Shown: piece after piece, positions 11,055 to 20,000 of the stretch
Layout: the number at the start of each line of letters is the position of its first letter
How positions within the stretch are numbered: the first letter of the stretch is position 1
Source: Paenibacillus faecis
Lineage (GTDB): Bacteria > Bacillota > Bacilli > Paenibacillales > Paenibacillaceae
Length of the DNA: 64,000 nucleotides
NCBI RefSeq assembly: GCF_008084145.1
Contig: NZ_VSDO01000002.1
Coordinates: 682,001 to 746,000 of the forward strand
Direction: 5' to 3'
Program-made: the position numbers and the translations under genes
The notes under the pieces: generated by a model
Database searches by the model: none
What the model was told of the DNA's origin: nothing
Seen by the model: only the letters and a program-made list of their open reading frames with translations

Positions 11055-12095
11055 ATGCGTTTATACATAAATAAATGCTGGAAGCCGGCGATGATCCTGC
11101 TGGCAGGAGTCCTGCTGCTTGCAGGCTGCGGGAAAAGCGGCGGCGGAGGCGAAATTGTCGAGGGGAAGCTGAATGTCGTCACCAGTTTTTATCCGGTTTA
11201 CGAATTTTCCGTGGCGATCGGCGGCGAGGACGCGAATGTGATCAATCTTCTGCCGACCGGGGTGGAGCCGCATGATTGGACACCGCGGAGCAAGGACATG
11301 CTGAACACCTCCAAGGCGGATTTGTTCCTTTATAATGGAGCGGGATTGGAAGGATGGGTTCCCAACTTTCTTAAAGGGCTGAATCAAGACGCAAAAGTGA
11401 AGCCGGTGGAACTGAGCAAGGGCATCGAGCTGATTTACGCGGAAGGAGATGACGGCCATAACCATGGCCATGCGGAGGCAGGCGAGAACGGGGCGGAAGA
11501 AGAAGGGCATGCCGACGAGGCCCATGCCGATGAAGCCCATTCTGAACAGGCACACGAGGATGGGCATGATCATCATATCGATCCGCACACTTGGGTCAGC
11601 CCGAAATCCGCGAAAATCATGGCCGAGAATATCAAAAACAGCTTCGTGGAGGCAGATCCCGCCCATAAAGAAGGGTATGAAGCCAGGTTTGCGGAGCTTC
11701 GCCAAAAGCTCGACGATCTTGACGCGAAATTTACGGAGGAGCTGGCCAAAACCTCGAAAAAGGAAATCGTCGTTTCCCACCAAGCTTTCGGCTACTTGTG
11801 CCGGGATTATGGCCTCACCCAGCATGCGATCATGGGCTTGTCCCCGGAAGCGGAGCCACGAGCCCAGGATTTGGTGACACTCTCCAAAATGGTCAAACAG
11901 GAAGGCATCCGGTACATTTTCTTCGAGGAACTGGTTTCCGACAAGCTGGCCAAAACTTTGGCGAGCGAAGCCGGTGTCGAGACACTGGTGTTGAATCCGG
12001 TCGAAGGGCTTACCAAGGAGCAGCAGGAGAACGGTGACAATTTCTTTACCCTCATGGAAAAGAATTTGCAAAATCTGATTCTCGCTCTAAAATAA
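11055..12095 (+). CDS. znuA: Zinc ABC transporter substrate-binding lipoprotein
   Basis: Extracytoplasmic zinc-binding lipoprotein of the cluster A-I family, 346 residues. The start at 11055 has GAGGGAGAG upstream and gives a lipoprotein signal with LLAGC (lipidated C25). Metal-binding histidines are expected in GVEPHDW (H73), DPHTW (H178) and VSHQAFGY. A His/Asp/Glu-rich loop spans about 131-174, the feature that marks zinc rather than manganese binders and is thought to help collect zinc. It is the first gene of znuA-znuC-znuB behind the Zur-box promoter, so zinc limitation should induce it. Confidence 0.95.
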   Translation: MRLYINKCWKPAMILLAGVLLLAGCGKSGGGGEIVEGKLNVVTSFYPVYEFSVAIGGEDANVINLLPTGVEPHDWTPRSKDMLNTSKADLFLYNGAGLEGWVPNFLKGLNQDAKVKPVELSKGIELIYAEGDDGHNHGHAEAGENGAEEEGHADEAHADEAHSEQAHEDGHDHHIDPHTWVSPKSAKIMAENIKNSFVEADPAHKEGYEARFAELRQKLDDLDAKFTEELAKTSKKEIVVSHQAFGYLCRDYGLTQHAIMGLSPEAEPRAQDLVTLSKMVKQEGIRYIFFEELVSDKLAKTLASEAGVETLVLNPVEGLTKEQQENGDNFFTLMEKNLQNLILALK

Positions 12096-12132
12096 AGAGA
12101 GGCATTACAGTAGAACCGGAAGGAAGAGAGCC

Positions 12133-12891
12133 ATGAACTCCGAAAACGCCGCTCCGGCGGCTTACTGCCATGAGAATATCATCGAACTGGATCAGGTTTC
12201 CTTCGCTTACGGCGATCAGAAAGTCATTACCGATCTCAGTCTTGTCGTGAAAGAACGTGATTTCGTCGGCGTGATCGGTTCCAACGGAGCCGGCAAAACG
12301 ACGCTTCTCCGGATGATGGTCGGCTTGCTGAAGCCGTCGCAAGGAGAGATCCGGCTGTTCGGGCAAAGCATCCGGCGGTTTCGGGATTGGGACCGCATCG
12401 GCTATGTGCCGCAGAAGAACGCCTTTAATCCGCTGTTTCCAGCAACGGTGCGGGAAGTGGTCATGTCGGGCTTGTACAGCAACAAGAAGCTGTTTAAGCG
12501 GGTCGGCAAGGAGGATCTTCAGAAATGCAGTGAAGCCCTGGAAGTCATGCGAATCGCGGACATTGCCGGCAAGCGGATCGGTCAATTGTCGGGAGGTCAG
12601 CAGCAGCGGGTGTTCCTCGCCCGGGCGCTGATCAATCAGCCCGATCTGCTCGTGTTGGATGAGCCTACGGTCGGGATCGACGCGCAAACCCAGGCCGATT
12701 TTTTTGAATTGATTTTTCATATGCATCGCCACCACCACATGACATTCCTGATGGTGTCCCATGATATGGAAATGATTGAAAGTTACTTGGGTAAAGAACC
12801 GCGCGACCGCTGCGGCGGCATTAAATTTTACGTGCGCCATTCGCATGAACAGGACTGCACCATCCCCGGGATGCAGCATTCGTTGGTCTAG
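12133..12891 (+). CDS. znuC: Zinc ABC transporter ATP-binding protein
   Basis: ATPase subunit of the zinc importer, 252 residues. Walker A is GSNGAGKTT, the signature is LSGGQQQR, and Walker B is LLVLDEPTVGID with the switch histidine in VSHDMEMIE. The C-terminus continues past the normal fold with a Cys/His-containing tail (RCGGIKFYVRHSHEQDC) that could bind metal, though this is inference. It lies 37 bases after znuA and 35 bases before znuB. GGAAGAGAG precedes the start. The histidine run MHRHHH near residue 197 is also unusual. Confidence 0.94.
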   Translation: MNSENAAPAAYCHENIIELDQVSFAYGDQKVITDLSLVVKERDFVGVIGSNGAGKTTLLRMMVGLLKPSQGEIRLFGQSIRRFRDWDRIGYVPQKNAFNPLFPATVREVVMSGLYSNKKLFKRVGKEDLQKCSEALEVMRIADIAGKRIGQLSGGQQQRVFLARALINQPDLLVLDEPTVGIDAQTQADFFELIFHMHRHHHMTFLMVSHDMEMIESYLGKEPRDRCGGIKFYVRHSHEQDCTIPGMQHSLV

Positions 12892-12926
12892 TCTGCATGC
12901 TCGGGAAGCGATAGGAGATGTGACAT

Positions 12927-13730
12927 TTGGAGATTTTAACTGCGGATTTTTTTCAAAGAGCGCTGACAGGCGGGCTGCTGATCGGGCTGACGGCTCCCCT
13001 GATCGGCATTTTTCTTGTTTTACGGCGGCTTTCGATGATCGGGGATACGCTGGCCCATGTGACGATTGCGGGGGTGGCTCTGGGGCTTCTGGTCAATGTC
13101 TATCCGATCGGCGTCGGGCTGGCTTTTGCCGTCGCGGCCTCGTTTGCGATCGAGAAGCTGCGCAAGGCCTATAAAGGATATGCCGAGTTGTCCATCGCCG
13201 TCATCATGGCGGGGGGCGTGGCGCTGGCTTCCCTGTTCTTCACGCTGGGAATGGGTTACAATACGGATGTAATGAGTTATTTGTTCGGCAGTATATATAC
13301 GTTGGACACTACCGATCTGTATGTGGTCGGTGCGGTCACCCTCGTTGTCGTCACGGTGGTGTCGATCTTCTTTAAAGAGATGTTCTTGCTGACGTTCGAA
13401 GAGGATGCAGCATCGGTCAGCGGGTTGCCCGTCAAGCTGCTGAACATGCTGATTACCGTTATGACGGCACTGGTCATCAGTACCGCGATCAAAATCGTCG
13501 GCGCCCTGCTCGTATCGGCGCTGCTCACGATTCCGGCGGCCTGCAGCCTGCTGATTGCCAGAAGCTTTAAGTCCTCGGTGATCTTCTCCGTCGCTATCGC
13601 CGAGATCGCCGTGGTCGCCGGCCTGGTTACCGCGGGGGTATGGAACCTGGCCCCCGGCGCTACGATCGTTTTGCTGCTGATCGCCATGCTGATTTTAACA
13701 TTGATCGGGAAAAAAGGATTTTCCGCATAG
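12927..13730 (+). CDS. znuB: Zinc ABC transporter permease
   Basis: Integral membrane permease of the ABC-3 family, 267 residues with about eight hydrophobic segments. Family landmarks include GDTLAHVTIAGVALG and the C-terminal GALLVSALLTIPAACSLLIA. It starts at TTG 12927, supported by AGGAG nine bases upstream and by the hydrophilic MEILTADFFQRAL beginning typical of this family. It completes the znuACB importer; 19 bases separate it from ccdA, so ccdA may be read on the same zinc-controlled transcript. Confidence 0.94.
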   Translation: MEILTADFFQRALTGGLLIGLTAPLIGIFLVLRRLSMIGDTLAHVTIAGVALGLLVNVYPIGVGLAFAVAASFAIEKLRKAYKGYAELSIAVIMAGGVALASLFFTLGMGYNTDVMSYLFGSIYTLDTTDLYVVGAVTLVVVTVVSIFFKEMFLLTFEEDAASVSGLPVKLLNMLITVMTALVISTAIKIVGALLVSALLTIPAACSLLIARSFKSSVIFSVAIAEIAVVAGLVTAGVWNLAPGATIVLLLIAMLILTLIGKKGFSA

Positions 13731-13749
13731 ACATGGAAGGATGGGTGTT

Positions 13750-14463
13750 ATGGCCGACATGAATCTTTGGGTTGCTTTCGGGGCGGGGGTGGCGTCCTTC
13801 ATTTCTCCATGCTGCCTTCCGTTATACCCGTCCTATTTGTCGTATATTACCGGTCTGTCGGTGCAGACGCTAAAGACTGAACAGAACAAACGGGAAGTCC
13901 GGTTCCGCACCATGACGCATACGCTGGCCTTCATTTTGGGGTTTTCCGCGGTATTTTATACGCTCGGATTCGGCGCGGGACTGTTCGGCGAGGTTTTTAA
14001 CAACAACCGGGATTTGATCCGCCAATTGTCGGCGATATTAATCATCCTGATGGGACTATTCCTGCTCGGCATCTTCCAGCCCCAGTTTTTGCTGCGCGAG
14101 CGGAAGATGAATTTGAAATTCAAGCCGACGGGCTACATCGGCTCCTTTATTTTCGGCATCGGCTTTTCGGCGGGCTGGTCCCCCTGCGTCGGTCCGATCC
14201 TCGCCGCGATTATCGCGCTTGCGGTAAGCGAGCCGGGGACCTGGCTCGGTCTCATCACCGCTTATTCGGCCGGGTTTGCACTGCCTTTCTTTGCCCTTGC
14301 TTTTTTCGTCGGCTCGACGAAGTGGATTGTCCGTTACTCGGCTGTTCTGATGAAGGTAGGAGGCGGAATTATGCTGCTGATGGGCATTTTGCTGTTTACG
14401 AACCGGATGGCGCAAATTACGATTTGGCTGCAGCAGATGACGCCGGAATGGTTGAAATTCTGA
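13750..14463 (+). CDS. ccdA: CcdA-type thiol-disulfide membrane transporter
   Basis: Six-helix membrane protein of 237 residues that passes reducing equivalents across the membrane to extracytoplasmic thioredoxin-like proteins. In Bacillus it is needed for cytochrome c maturation and spore cortex formation. The redox cysteines sit in FISPCCLPLYPSYLSY near the N-terminus and in GWSPCVGPIL in the fourth helix region. Start 13750 is chosen because GGAAGG ends nine bases upstream; the in-frame ATG at 13741 abuts it. An inverted repeat GCGAACC / GGTTCGC follows at 14464-14502 but lacks a T run. Confidence 0.92.
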   Translation: MADMNLWVAFGAGVASFISPCCLPLYPSYLSYITGLSVQTLKTEQNKREVRFRTMTHTLAFILGFSAVFYTLGFGAGLFGEVFNNNRDLIRQLSAILIILMGLFLLGIFQPQFLLRERKMNLKFKPTGYIGSFIFGIGFSAGWSPCVGPILAAIIALAVSEPGTWLGLITAYSAGFALPFFALAFFVGSTKWIVRYSAVLMKVGGGIMLLMGILLFTNRMAQITIWLQQMTPEWLKF

Positions 14464-14506
14464 GCGAACCGCCTTTCCATGAGTATTAAATGCATGGTTC
14501 GCAGAC

Positions 14507-14536
14507 TTGCCAACAGACAAGTTTTACATGTATCAT
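14507..14536 (+). promoter_or_regulatory. Candidate promoter of mntR
   Basis: TTGCCA at 14507-14512, an 18-base spacer, and TATCAT at 14531-14536, 69 bases before mntR. Confidence 0.5.
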
Positions 14537-14604
14537 TAAACAAGTAGCGGGATGTGCATGTGATGTCAGGTCCGCGTGAACTCATGGAAAAGAGGTAATA
14601 CCAG

Positions 14605-15030
14605 ATGCCAACGCCCAGTATGGAAGATTATTTGGAGCGTATCTACAAATTGATCGACGAGAAAGGATACGCCCGAGTTTCCGATATTGCGGAAGGGTTG
14701 GAGGTGCATCCTTCATCCGTCACCAAGATGATCCAGAAGCTGGATAAAGATGAATATTTAATTTACGAAAAGTATCGGGGCTTGGTTTTGACGAACAAGG
14801 GGAAGAAAGTAGGAAAACGGCTCGTTGACCGTCATGAGCTGCTTGAAGAATTCCTCGAAATGATCGGTGTCGATCAGGAGAATATATATAAAGATGTGGA
14901 AGGGATCGAGCATCATTTAAGTTGGGATTCCATCACCTGCATTGCCGGTCTGGTCGAATATTTTAAGCGGGAGAGCTCCAGGGCCGAGGATTTGCGCAAG
15001 GTTCAGCAGGAACTGCTGGGGGAATCTTAA
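14605..15030 (+). CDS. mntR: Manganese transport regulator MntR (DtxR family)
   Basis: Manganese-sensing repressor of 141 residues that controls manganese uptake and efflux genes. The N-terminal winged helix contains the recognition region [13 protein letters not shown]. All six metal ligands known from B. subtilis MntR occupy the same residue numbers: D8, E11, H77, E99, E102 and H103. This argues for manganese over iron selectivity. It lacks the SH3-like third domain of DtxR, as expected. It has its own candidate promoter and a strong terminator. mntR next to yqhO/yqhQ is the B. subtilis arrangement, here interrupted by a glycosidase gene. Confidence 0.96.
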   Translation: MPTPSMEDYLERIYKLIDEKGYARVSDIAEGLEVHPSSVTKMIQKLDKDEYLIYEKYRGLVLTNKGKKVGKRLVDRHELLEEFLEMIGVDQENIYKDVEGIEHHLSWDSITCIAGLVEYFKRESSRAEDLRKVQQELLGES

Positions 15031-15062
15031 GTCCGTCAAGAACGTATTAAGGATGCTTCGTC

Positions 15063-15112
15063 AAAAAGCGCGAACGCAGGGGGCGACCCCTCGCTGTTCG
15101 CGCTTTTTGTTT
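15063..15112 (+). terminator. Rho-independent terminator of mntR
   Basis: AAAAAGCGCGAAC pairs with GTTCGCGCTTTTT, enclosing a GGGG/CCCC-containing loop. It may act in both directions because the 5' arm begins with A residues. Confidence 0.88.
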
Positions 15113-15223
15113 ATGACCTGCGCGGTTTCCCGAAAAGTTTACGGGTTGTCCGCAACTCCGGAGGCCTTTGGTGCGTTTACATTAGGTAGAGTTGTTTAGG
15201 GATTTCAATAGTGGAGGTTGCAG

Positions 15224-16861
15224 ATGAAATTTTTTCGGGTTTGGTTAGTGGCTTTATTGGTTTTTGTCTTGGTCTGGCCTGTTTCCGGAACGGGACGGGT
15301 GCAGGCGGCTTCGGACCGTGACATTCAAATCGTGATGGACGGAGAAGTTCTTCCGAGTGATTCGGCACCCTATGTGAAGCCGAAACTGAATGTGACGATG
15401 GTCCCGCTTCGGGTCATCAGCGAAGAGATGGGGGCCCGGGTCGACTGGTCTCCGTCAGTTCGTACCGCCACGATCGAGAAAGACGGCAACACGCTGGTGT
15501 TGACGATGGGCAGCAAGACCGCTGTAGTGAACGGGACAAACGTAGCGCTCGAGGTCTCCGTGGAGAGCAAGAACCTCAGGACGATGGTGCCGCTCCGCTT
15601 TGTCGGCGAGCAGCTCGGGCTTTCGGTCGATTGGGATCCGACCTCAAGAATTATTACGCTTACGTCGCCGGGCGGGGGGACCGGACAGCCGCCGGAGGCT
15701 ACGCCGCCAACCGAGCCGCAGCAGCCGGACATCCCCGCACCCGCAAAGAGCGGTGAAATGCGCGGAGCCTGGATTTCAACCGTCTCGAACCTGGATTGGC
15801 CGAGCAAGGCTTCGTACGGGAAGGCCGACGAGCAAAAGGCCGAGTATACGAAGCTGCTTGACGAGCTGCAGGCGATGGGCATCAATGCGGTATTCGTTCA
15901 GGTTCGCCCTTCGGCGGATGCGCTCTACCGTTCCGAGCTTGTGCCCTGGTCGGGTTTTCTAACGGGCACGGTGGGGAAAGATCCGGGGTATGATCCGCTG
16001 CAGTTCATGATTGAGGAGACGCATCGCCGCGGCATGCAGTTCCATGCCTGGTTCAATCCGTTCCGCGCCAGCACGGGAAGCGATGCCAGCAAGCTGCCGG
16101 CCAACCACGTGGCGAAGCAGCATCCGGAATGGATCGTTAAGTTTGACGGCAAACTGTACATCAATCCGGGCATTCCGGAGGCCCGGGCGCATATCGTTGA
16201 TGCGATCATGGAAGTGATTGAAACTTACGATATCGACGGCGTTCATCTTGACGACTACTTCTACCCTTCGGGTGAGTCGGCCAAGGCCAAGTTTAACGAC
16301 GATGCTACTTACAAGAGCTATAACGCCAACAATATCGGCGATAAAGGGGACTGGCGCCGGGACAATGTGAACGATCTTGTCCGGGAGCTTGACCGCCAAA
16401 TTCACGCGGTCAAACCGGGTGTGTCTTTCGGGATCAGCCCTTTCGGGGTGTGGCGAAATAAGGCGACCGACCCTACGGGATCGGATACTCGCGCCGGTAT
16501 TACCGCTTATGACAGCACCTATGCCGACGTCCGCACCTGGATCAGGGAAGGGTGGATCGATTATGTGGCGCCGCAAATTTATTGGAGCCTGACCCGCAAA
16601 GAAGCCCGCTACGATATTATCGCAAATTGGTGGGCTGCGGAAGTAAGAGGCACTGGCGTGAAATTATACATCGGACACGCGCCTTACAAGATCGGTACCC
16701 CGGAGATCGGCTGGAATACCGCTCAGGAGATTATCGATCAACTGGATTATAACCGGACGATTCCGGAAGTAAACGGCAGTATTTTCTTCAGTGCCAAGGA
16801 TTTGCGAAAAAATCCGCTCGGACTTATTCCTTTGCTTCAATCCTATTACGGCAACAAATAA
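15224..16861 (+). CDS. Secreted stalk-domain glycoside hydrolase-like protein (GHL10/DUF187)
   Basis: Secreted protein of 545 residues. A signal peptide ends near VQAAS (residue 29). A copper-amine-oxidase-like stalk domain with two repeats (VTMVPLRVISEEMGA, RTMVPLRFVGEQLGL) covers 32-147, and a Pro-rich linker covers 150-175. A TIM-barrel GHL10 (YngK-like) domain runs from EMRGAWISTVSNLDWPS to the end, with HLDDYFYP and YVAPQIYW motifs carrying likely acidic catalytic residues. The start at 15224 has GGAGG six bases upstream. The stalk probably anchors it in the wall. The natural polysaccharide substrate is not evident. It stands between mntR and yqhO. Confidence 0.87.
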   Translation: MKFFRVWLVALLVFVLVWPVSGTGRVQAASDRDIQIVMDGEVLPSDSAPYVKPKLNVTMVPLRVISEEMGARVDWSPSVRTATIEKDGNTLVLTMGSKTAVVNGTNVALEVSVESKNLRTMVPLRFVGEQLGLSVDWDPTSRIITLTSPGGGTGQPPEATPPTEPQQPDIPAPAKSGEMRGAWISTVSNLDWPSKASYGKADEQKAEYTKLLDELQAMGINAVFVQVRPSADALYRSELVPWSGFLTGTVGKDPGYDPLQFMIEETHRRGMQFHAWFNPFRASTGSDASKLPANHVAKQHPEWIVKFDGKLYINPGIPEARAHIVDAIMEVIETYDIDGVHLDDYFYPSGESAKAKFNDDATYKSYNANNIGDKGDWRRDNVNDLVRELDRQIHAVKPGVSFGISPFGVWRNKATDPTGSDTRAGITAYDSTYADVRTWIREGWIDYVAPQIYWSLTRKEARYDIIANWWAAEVRGTGVKLYIGHAPYKIGTPEIGWNTAQEIIDQLDYNRTIPEVNGSIFFSAKDLRKNPLGLIPLLQSYYGNK

Positions 16862-16871
16862 GCATATGGAC

Positions 16872-16935
16872 AACCCTCATCCTCATACATAAGCATAAGA
16901 CTTGTGTAGGGGATGGGGGTTTTCTTATGCTTATG
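16872..16935 (+). promoter_or_regulatory. Overlapping inverted repeats covering the yqhO ribosome binding site and start
   Basis: Repeat A pairs 16872-16882 (AACCCTCATCC) with 16911-16921 (GGATGGGGGTT) and is followed by a short T run, resembling a terminator that also holds the G-rich ribosome binding site. Repeat B pairs 16888-16899 (CATAAGCATAAG) with 16924-16935 (CTTATGCTTATG), a perfect 12-bp match that contains both candidate start codons. A and B cross each other, so they either exclude one another or form a pseudoknot. Confidence 0.55.
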
Positions 16936-17898
16936 AACGGCGTTTTCGAGGGTGGAGGAGTTAAGGGCATTTCCCTGGCCGGTGCGGTTAGGGCGGCGGA
17001 AGAGCATGGGTGGCGATTTCATCGGGTTGCCGGCACGTCTTCGGGCTCCATCGTCGCTTCGATGTTGGCGGCCGGTTACGATGGGCAGGAGATGCGGGAG
17101 ATTATTCTGGAAACTTCATTCACCCGGTTTTTGCGCAGAGCTCCGATCTTTAATACCGCGTTGATCGGTCCGGCTCTGCGCGTCCTTTTAAAGAAGGGGC
17201 TATATTCCGGAGAGGCGCTGGAGGAATGGATCCGCAAAATACTGTTGGACAAAGGCGTCAAAACCTTTGGCGATCTGGAGGACAATAAATTGAAAATTAT
17301 CGCTTCGGATATCACCAGCGGAAAAATCATGGTGCTTCCGGACGATTTGGTGAAAATCGGATTTCGTCCCGAGTCGTTTGAGGTGGCCAAGGCCGTAAGG
17401 ATGAGCTGCAGCATCCCGTACTTTTTTGACCCGGTCCTGCTCCGTCTGCCCCCCAAATTGTCGAAAGGCAAAAGGTTTCCCGACCAGTTCCTCCACATTG
17501 TGGACGGAGGGCTGCTCAGCAATTTTCCATTATGGTTATTCGACCAGGTTCCGTCCGCTCCGAAGAAGGACAAGATGATCCCGACGGTGGGATTCCAGAT
17601 GGTCGGCAAAAACAGCAACCAACCCCATGTGATCCGCGGCCCGTTCTCCATGCTCCAGGCTTTGGTGGAAACGATGCTATCTGCCCACGACGAACGGTAC
17701 ATTGAACAAGAAAACCGCTATCGGACGGTTAAAATCCCCACGCTTGGCATCTCGACCACGCAATTTGATATCGGAAAAGAAGAGAGCCTGCTGCTCTATG
17801 AATCCGGGCTTCGGGCCGGAAATCGCTTCTTCGGGGACTGGAATGCCCAGTATTACGAAGAGCAGTTCATAAAGTATCAGCAGGCTCGTGTCAATTAA
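16927..17898 (+). CDS. yqhO: Patatin-like phospholipase
   Basis: Predicted lipid acyl hydrolase of 323 residues. The oxyanion motif is GGGVKG near residues 9-14, the nucleophile serine is in GTSSGS near 37-42, and the catalytic Asp of the dyad is in VDGGLLSNFP. This is the RssA/NTE group. Position beside mntR and yqhQ matches B. subtilis yqhO. The start could be 16927 or 16933; only G-rich sequence (16911-16919) is available as ribosome binding site and both codons lie in a perfect inverted repeat. Its stop overlaps the convergent small gene by four bases. The physiological lipid is unknown. Confidence 0.88.
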   Translation: MLMNGVFEGGGVKGISLAGAVRAAEEHGWRFHRVAGTSSGSIVASMLAAGYDGQEMREIILETSFTRFLRRAPIFNTALIGPALRVLLKKGLYSGEALEEWIRKILLDKGVKTFGDLEDNKLKIIASDITSGKIMVLPDDLVKIGFRPESFEVAKAVRMSCSIPYFFDPVLLRLPPKLSKGKRFPDQFLHIVDGGLLSNFPLWLFDQVPSAPKKDKMIPTVGFQMVGKNSNQPHVIRGPFSMLQALVETMLSAHDERYIEQENRYRTVKIPTLGISTTQFDIGKEESLLLYESGLRAGNRFFGDWNAQYYEEQFIKYQQARVN

Positions 17899-18215
17899 TG
17901 ATATTTCGGTAAATCGTCGTCGTTTTTTCCCTTTTGGCCTTCTATGACCTGAAACGGGTAAGACTTGCGCTTCCCTCCGGCCTGACGGCGTTCTCCGGCG
18001 ACCTTGGCCATGGTCCGGGCCGAGGGCTTAACCTTGGGGGTAGATTTCCGGAATTGACGCGGCGGGAACTTATAGAGCAGGAATACGATGCCGACGACAA
18101 TGAGCGGAATCAACAGACCGCCAAGGTCCAATCTTCCTCTTCCAAACAGTCCATCTAAAATGCTGAAGGCGGCTAAGGCGATAACGATCCAGAATAGAAT
18201 GGCCTGTTTTTTCAT
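17895..18215 (-). CDS. Small membrane protein at the yqhP position
   Basis: Protein of 106 residues with two hydrophobic segments (about 6-22 and 32-48), joined by a short loop with GRGRLDLGG, then a strongly basic cytoplasmic tail (KPSARTMAKVAGERRQAGGK). It follows yqhQ on the minus strand after seven bases, so the two are almost certainly co-transcribed. I recognise no domain. The location between yqhO and yqhQ corresponds to yqhP of B. subtilis, but homology was not checked. Confidence 0.72.
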   Translation of the reverse strand: MKKQAILFWIVIALAAFSILDGLFGRGRLDLGGLLIPLIVVGIVFLLYKFPPRQFRKSTPKVKPSARTMAKVAGERRQAGGKRKSYPFQVIEGQKGKNDDDLPKYH

Positions 18216-18222
18216 GCTCTCA

Positions 18223-19224
18223 TCATCCTTTCACGGGATCCAAGGAAGAACGGCCGATATCGGGTTCGATCGCTGAGGATTGCTCCAGTCGGGCATCCAG
18301 CTCGCGCATCCGGTTAAAGGAAGCGATGGAGACTTCGACCTGATCGTCGGTCGGTTCTTTAGTGGTTAACAATTGAAGCCAGAGTCCGGGATAACCGAGA
18401 AACCGGAGTACCGGGATGTCCCGGACCGCATTCGTAAACCGGAGCATTTCGAACGAAATGCCGATGACCAGCGGCAGTAACAGGATGCGAATATATACGC
18501 GCTCCCATATGGAATCCCAACTGAAAATCGGAAGGGAGTAAATGATGACGCCGACAATCACCGTCAAGATGATGAAGCTGCTGCCGCAGCGGTAGTGCAG
18601 GCGGCTGTATTTCTGCACGTTTTGCGGCGTAAGTTCTTCGCCGGCTTCATAGGCGCTGATCACCTTGTGTTCCGCCCCATGGTATTGAAAAAGGCGCTTG
18701 ATGACAGGCGTTTGCGAGATGATCCACAGGTACGCCAGAAGGAAGACGATTTTGATGACTCCTTCAATCAGGGTATGCAAAGTCTGATTCTCAAATGCAT
18801 GCTGAAAAATGAACTGTTCGACTACCGCAGGTACGGCCGTGAAAATCAGCTTTCCGACTATAAAAGAAAGCACGCCTACCACCGCCACCCCCAAAATCAT
18901 GGACAGGGAGAAGGAGGATTCTTCCTTTTCTTTTTGCTTGGCGCGTTCCTCCTGTGAAAGTTCGTCATCGGCCATCGCCTCGGCCGAATAATTTAAATGC
19001 TTGGACCCTTTGGCGCTGGAATCGATGATGCTGACCAGACCGCGGACAAGCGGAATTTTACGCAGTTTTCTCACCCAGGCTTTATCCTGTTTGGGCACTT
19101 CCAAAAAGGTGATCTCTCCGTTTTTGCGGCGAACTGCAGTGACATTGACATGTTTTCCGCCGAACATGACGCCTTCCATAACGGCTTGGCCGCCATAGAT
19201 CGTGGGTGTGGATTGCTGAGGCAA
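18223..19224 (-). CDS. yqhQ: DUF1385 membrane protein YqhQ
   Basis: Membrane protein of 333 residues of the DUF1385 family. It begins with the characteristic GGQAVMEGVMFGG motif and contains a charged segment, several hydrophobic helices between about 105 and 290, and the conserved FQYHGAEHKVISAYEAGE motif with Cys in HYRCGSSFI. It starts at TTG 19224 with GGAAGGTGA upstream. Family function is not established; the invariant His/Glu residues suggest metal or cofactor binding. It is divergent from yqhR and followed by the small membrane gene. Confidence 0.93.
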   Translation of the reverse strand: MPQQSTPTIYGGQAVMEGVMFGGKHVNVTAVRRKNGEITFLEVPKQDKAWVRKLRKIPLVRGLVSIIDSSAKGSKHLNYSAEAMADDELSQEERAKQKEKEESSFSLSMILGVAVVGVLSFIVGKLIFTAVPAVVEQFIFQHAFENQTLHTLIEGVIKIVFLLAYLWIISQTPVIKRLFQYHGAEHKVISAYEAGEELTPQNVQKYSRLHYRCGSSFIILTVIVGVIIYSLPIFSWDSIWERVYIRILLLPLVIGISFEMLRFTNAVRDIPVLRFLGYPGLWLQLLTTKEPTDDQVEVSIASFNRMRELDARLEQSSAIEPDIGRSSLDPVKG

Positions 19225-19380
19225 CTATTTCACCTTCCTAGAATCGATTTAATAGAAATGAGGGTTTCATAAACACATTGTATCGAACTTCTAATGTAAA
19301 TTCTAGTTTGATTAGTCTTTTTTGAATTGCGCATACTAATGGCAACCATACAAGGTATCTGGAAAAGGGGAAGTGTGCAA

Positions 19381-19875
19381 ATGATCCAACATATGTTCAG
19401 ACGAAAGAAGAAGACGAATATCTGGCTTTTTTCCCTACAGCTCGGCTTTTTTGCGGGACTGATCTGGGGCGCGGTCAGAGGCTTGTTTTATTATATGAAG
19501 TTTACGGGGATCGTCCCCGGATTTTTAATGGAACCGTTTTTTAAACATGCTTATCTAAAAACGCTGCCGGGGTATTATGCGGGATGGCTGTCTTTTATCC
19601 TGTTCTCTCTCGTCGCTTCCGTAATTTATGTGGTGGCGTTCCGGAAATTAAAGGGACCTTGGCCCGGACTGGTCTATGGTGTGGCCTGGTGGCTGGTTTT
19701 GTTTTTTGCATTGGGGCCGTTCACAAAAATGACCCGACCGGCCACCGAGTATTCGTTCGATACGCTGTTCAGCGAATTTTGCGTATTTTTGCTGTGGGGC
19801 ATGTTCATCGGTTACACCACGGCCGAAGAGTATACGAATGAAAGGGTTCGGGAGCCGAAGAAGGTACTGCAATAG
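19381..19875 (+). CDS. yqhR: YqhR family membrane protein
   Basis: Membrane protein of 164 residues with four hydrophobic helices, at about 13-35, 60-82, 95-113 and 135-152. Between helices one and two is the family-like segment RGLFYYMKFTGIVPGF. AAGGGGAAG precedes the ATG at 19381. The gene is divergent from yqhQ and followed by aroQ, as in B. subtilis. Function is unknown. Confidence 0.85.
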   Translation: MIQHMFRRKKKTNIWLFSLQLGFFAGLIWGAVRGLFYYMKFTGIVPGFLMEPFFKHAYLKTLPGYYAGWLSFILFSLVASVIYVVAFRKLKGPWPGLVYGVAWWLVLFFALGPFTKMTRPATEYSFDTLFSEFCVFLLWGMFIGYTTAEEYTNERVREPKKVLQ

Positions 19876-20000
19876 GGACAAAATGCTTCTCAATATCCGT
19901 TTGTCTATGGTAAAATAACTTTTGGTTATTTTTACAGGGGAGGTTCTGAAATTCGGACACAGCCGTTCTGATGAACCTTGAACCAGGAAGGGTGAGCCAT

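Noticed and set aside
14464..14502. Inverted repeat GCGAACC / GGTTCGC after ccdA
   Set aside because: It has no T run, so a terminator call is not supported.
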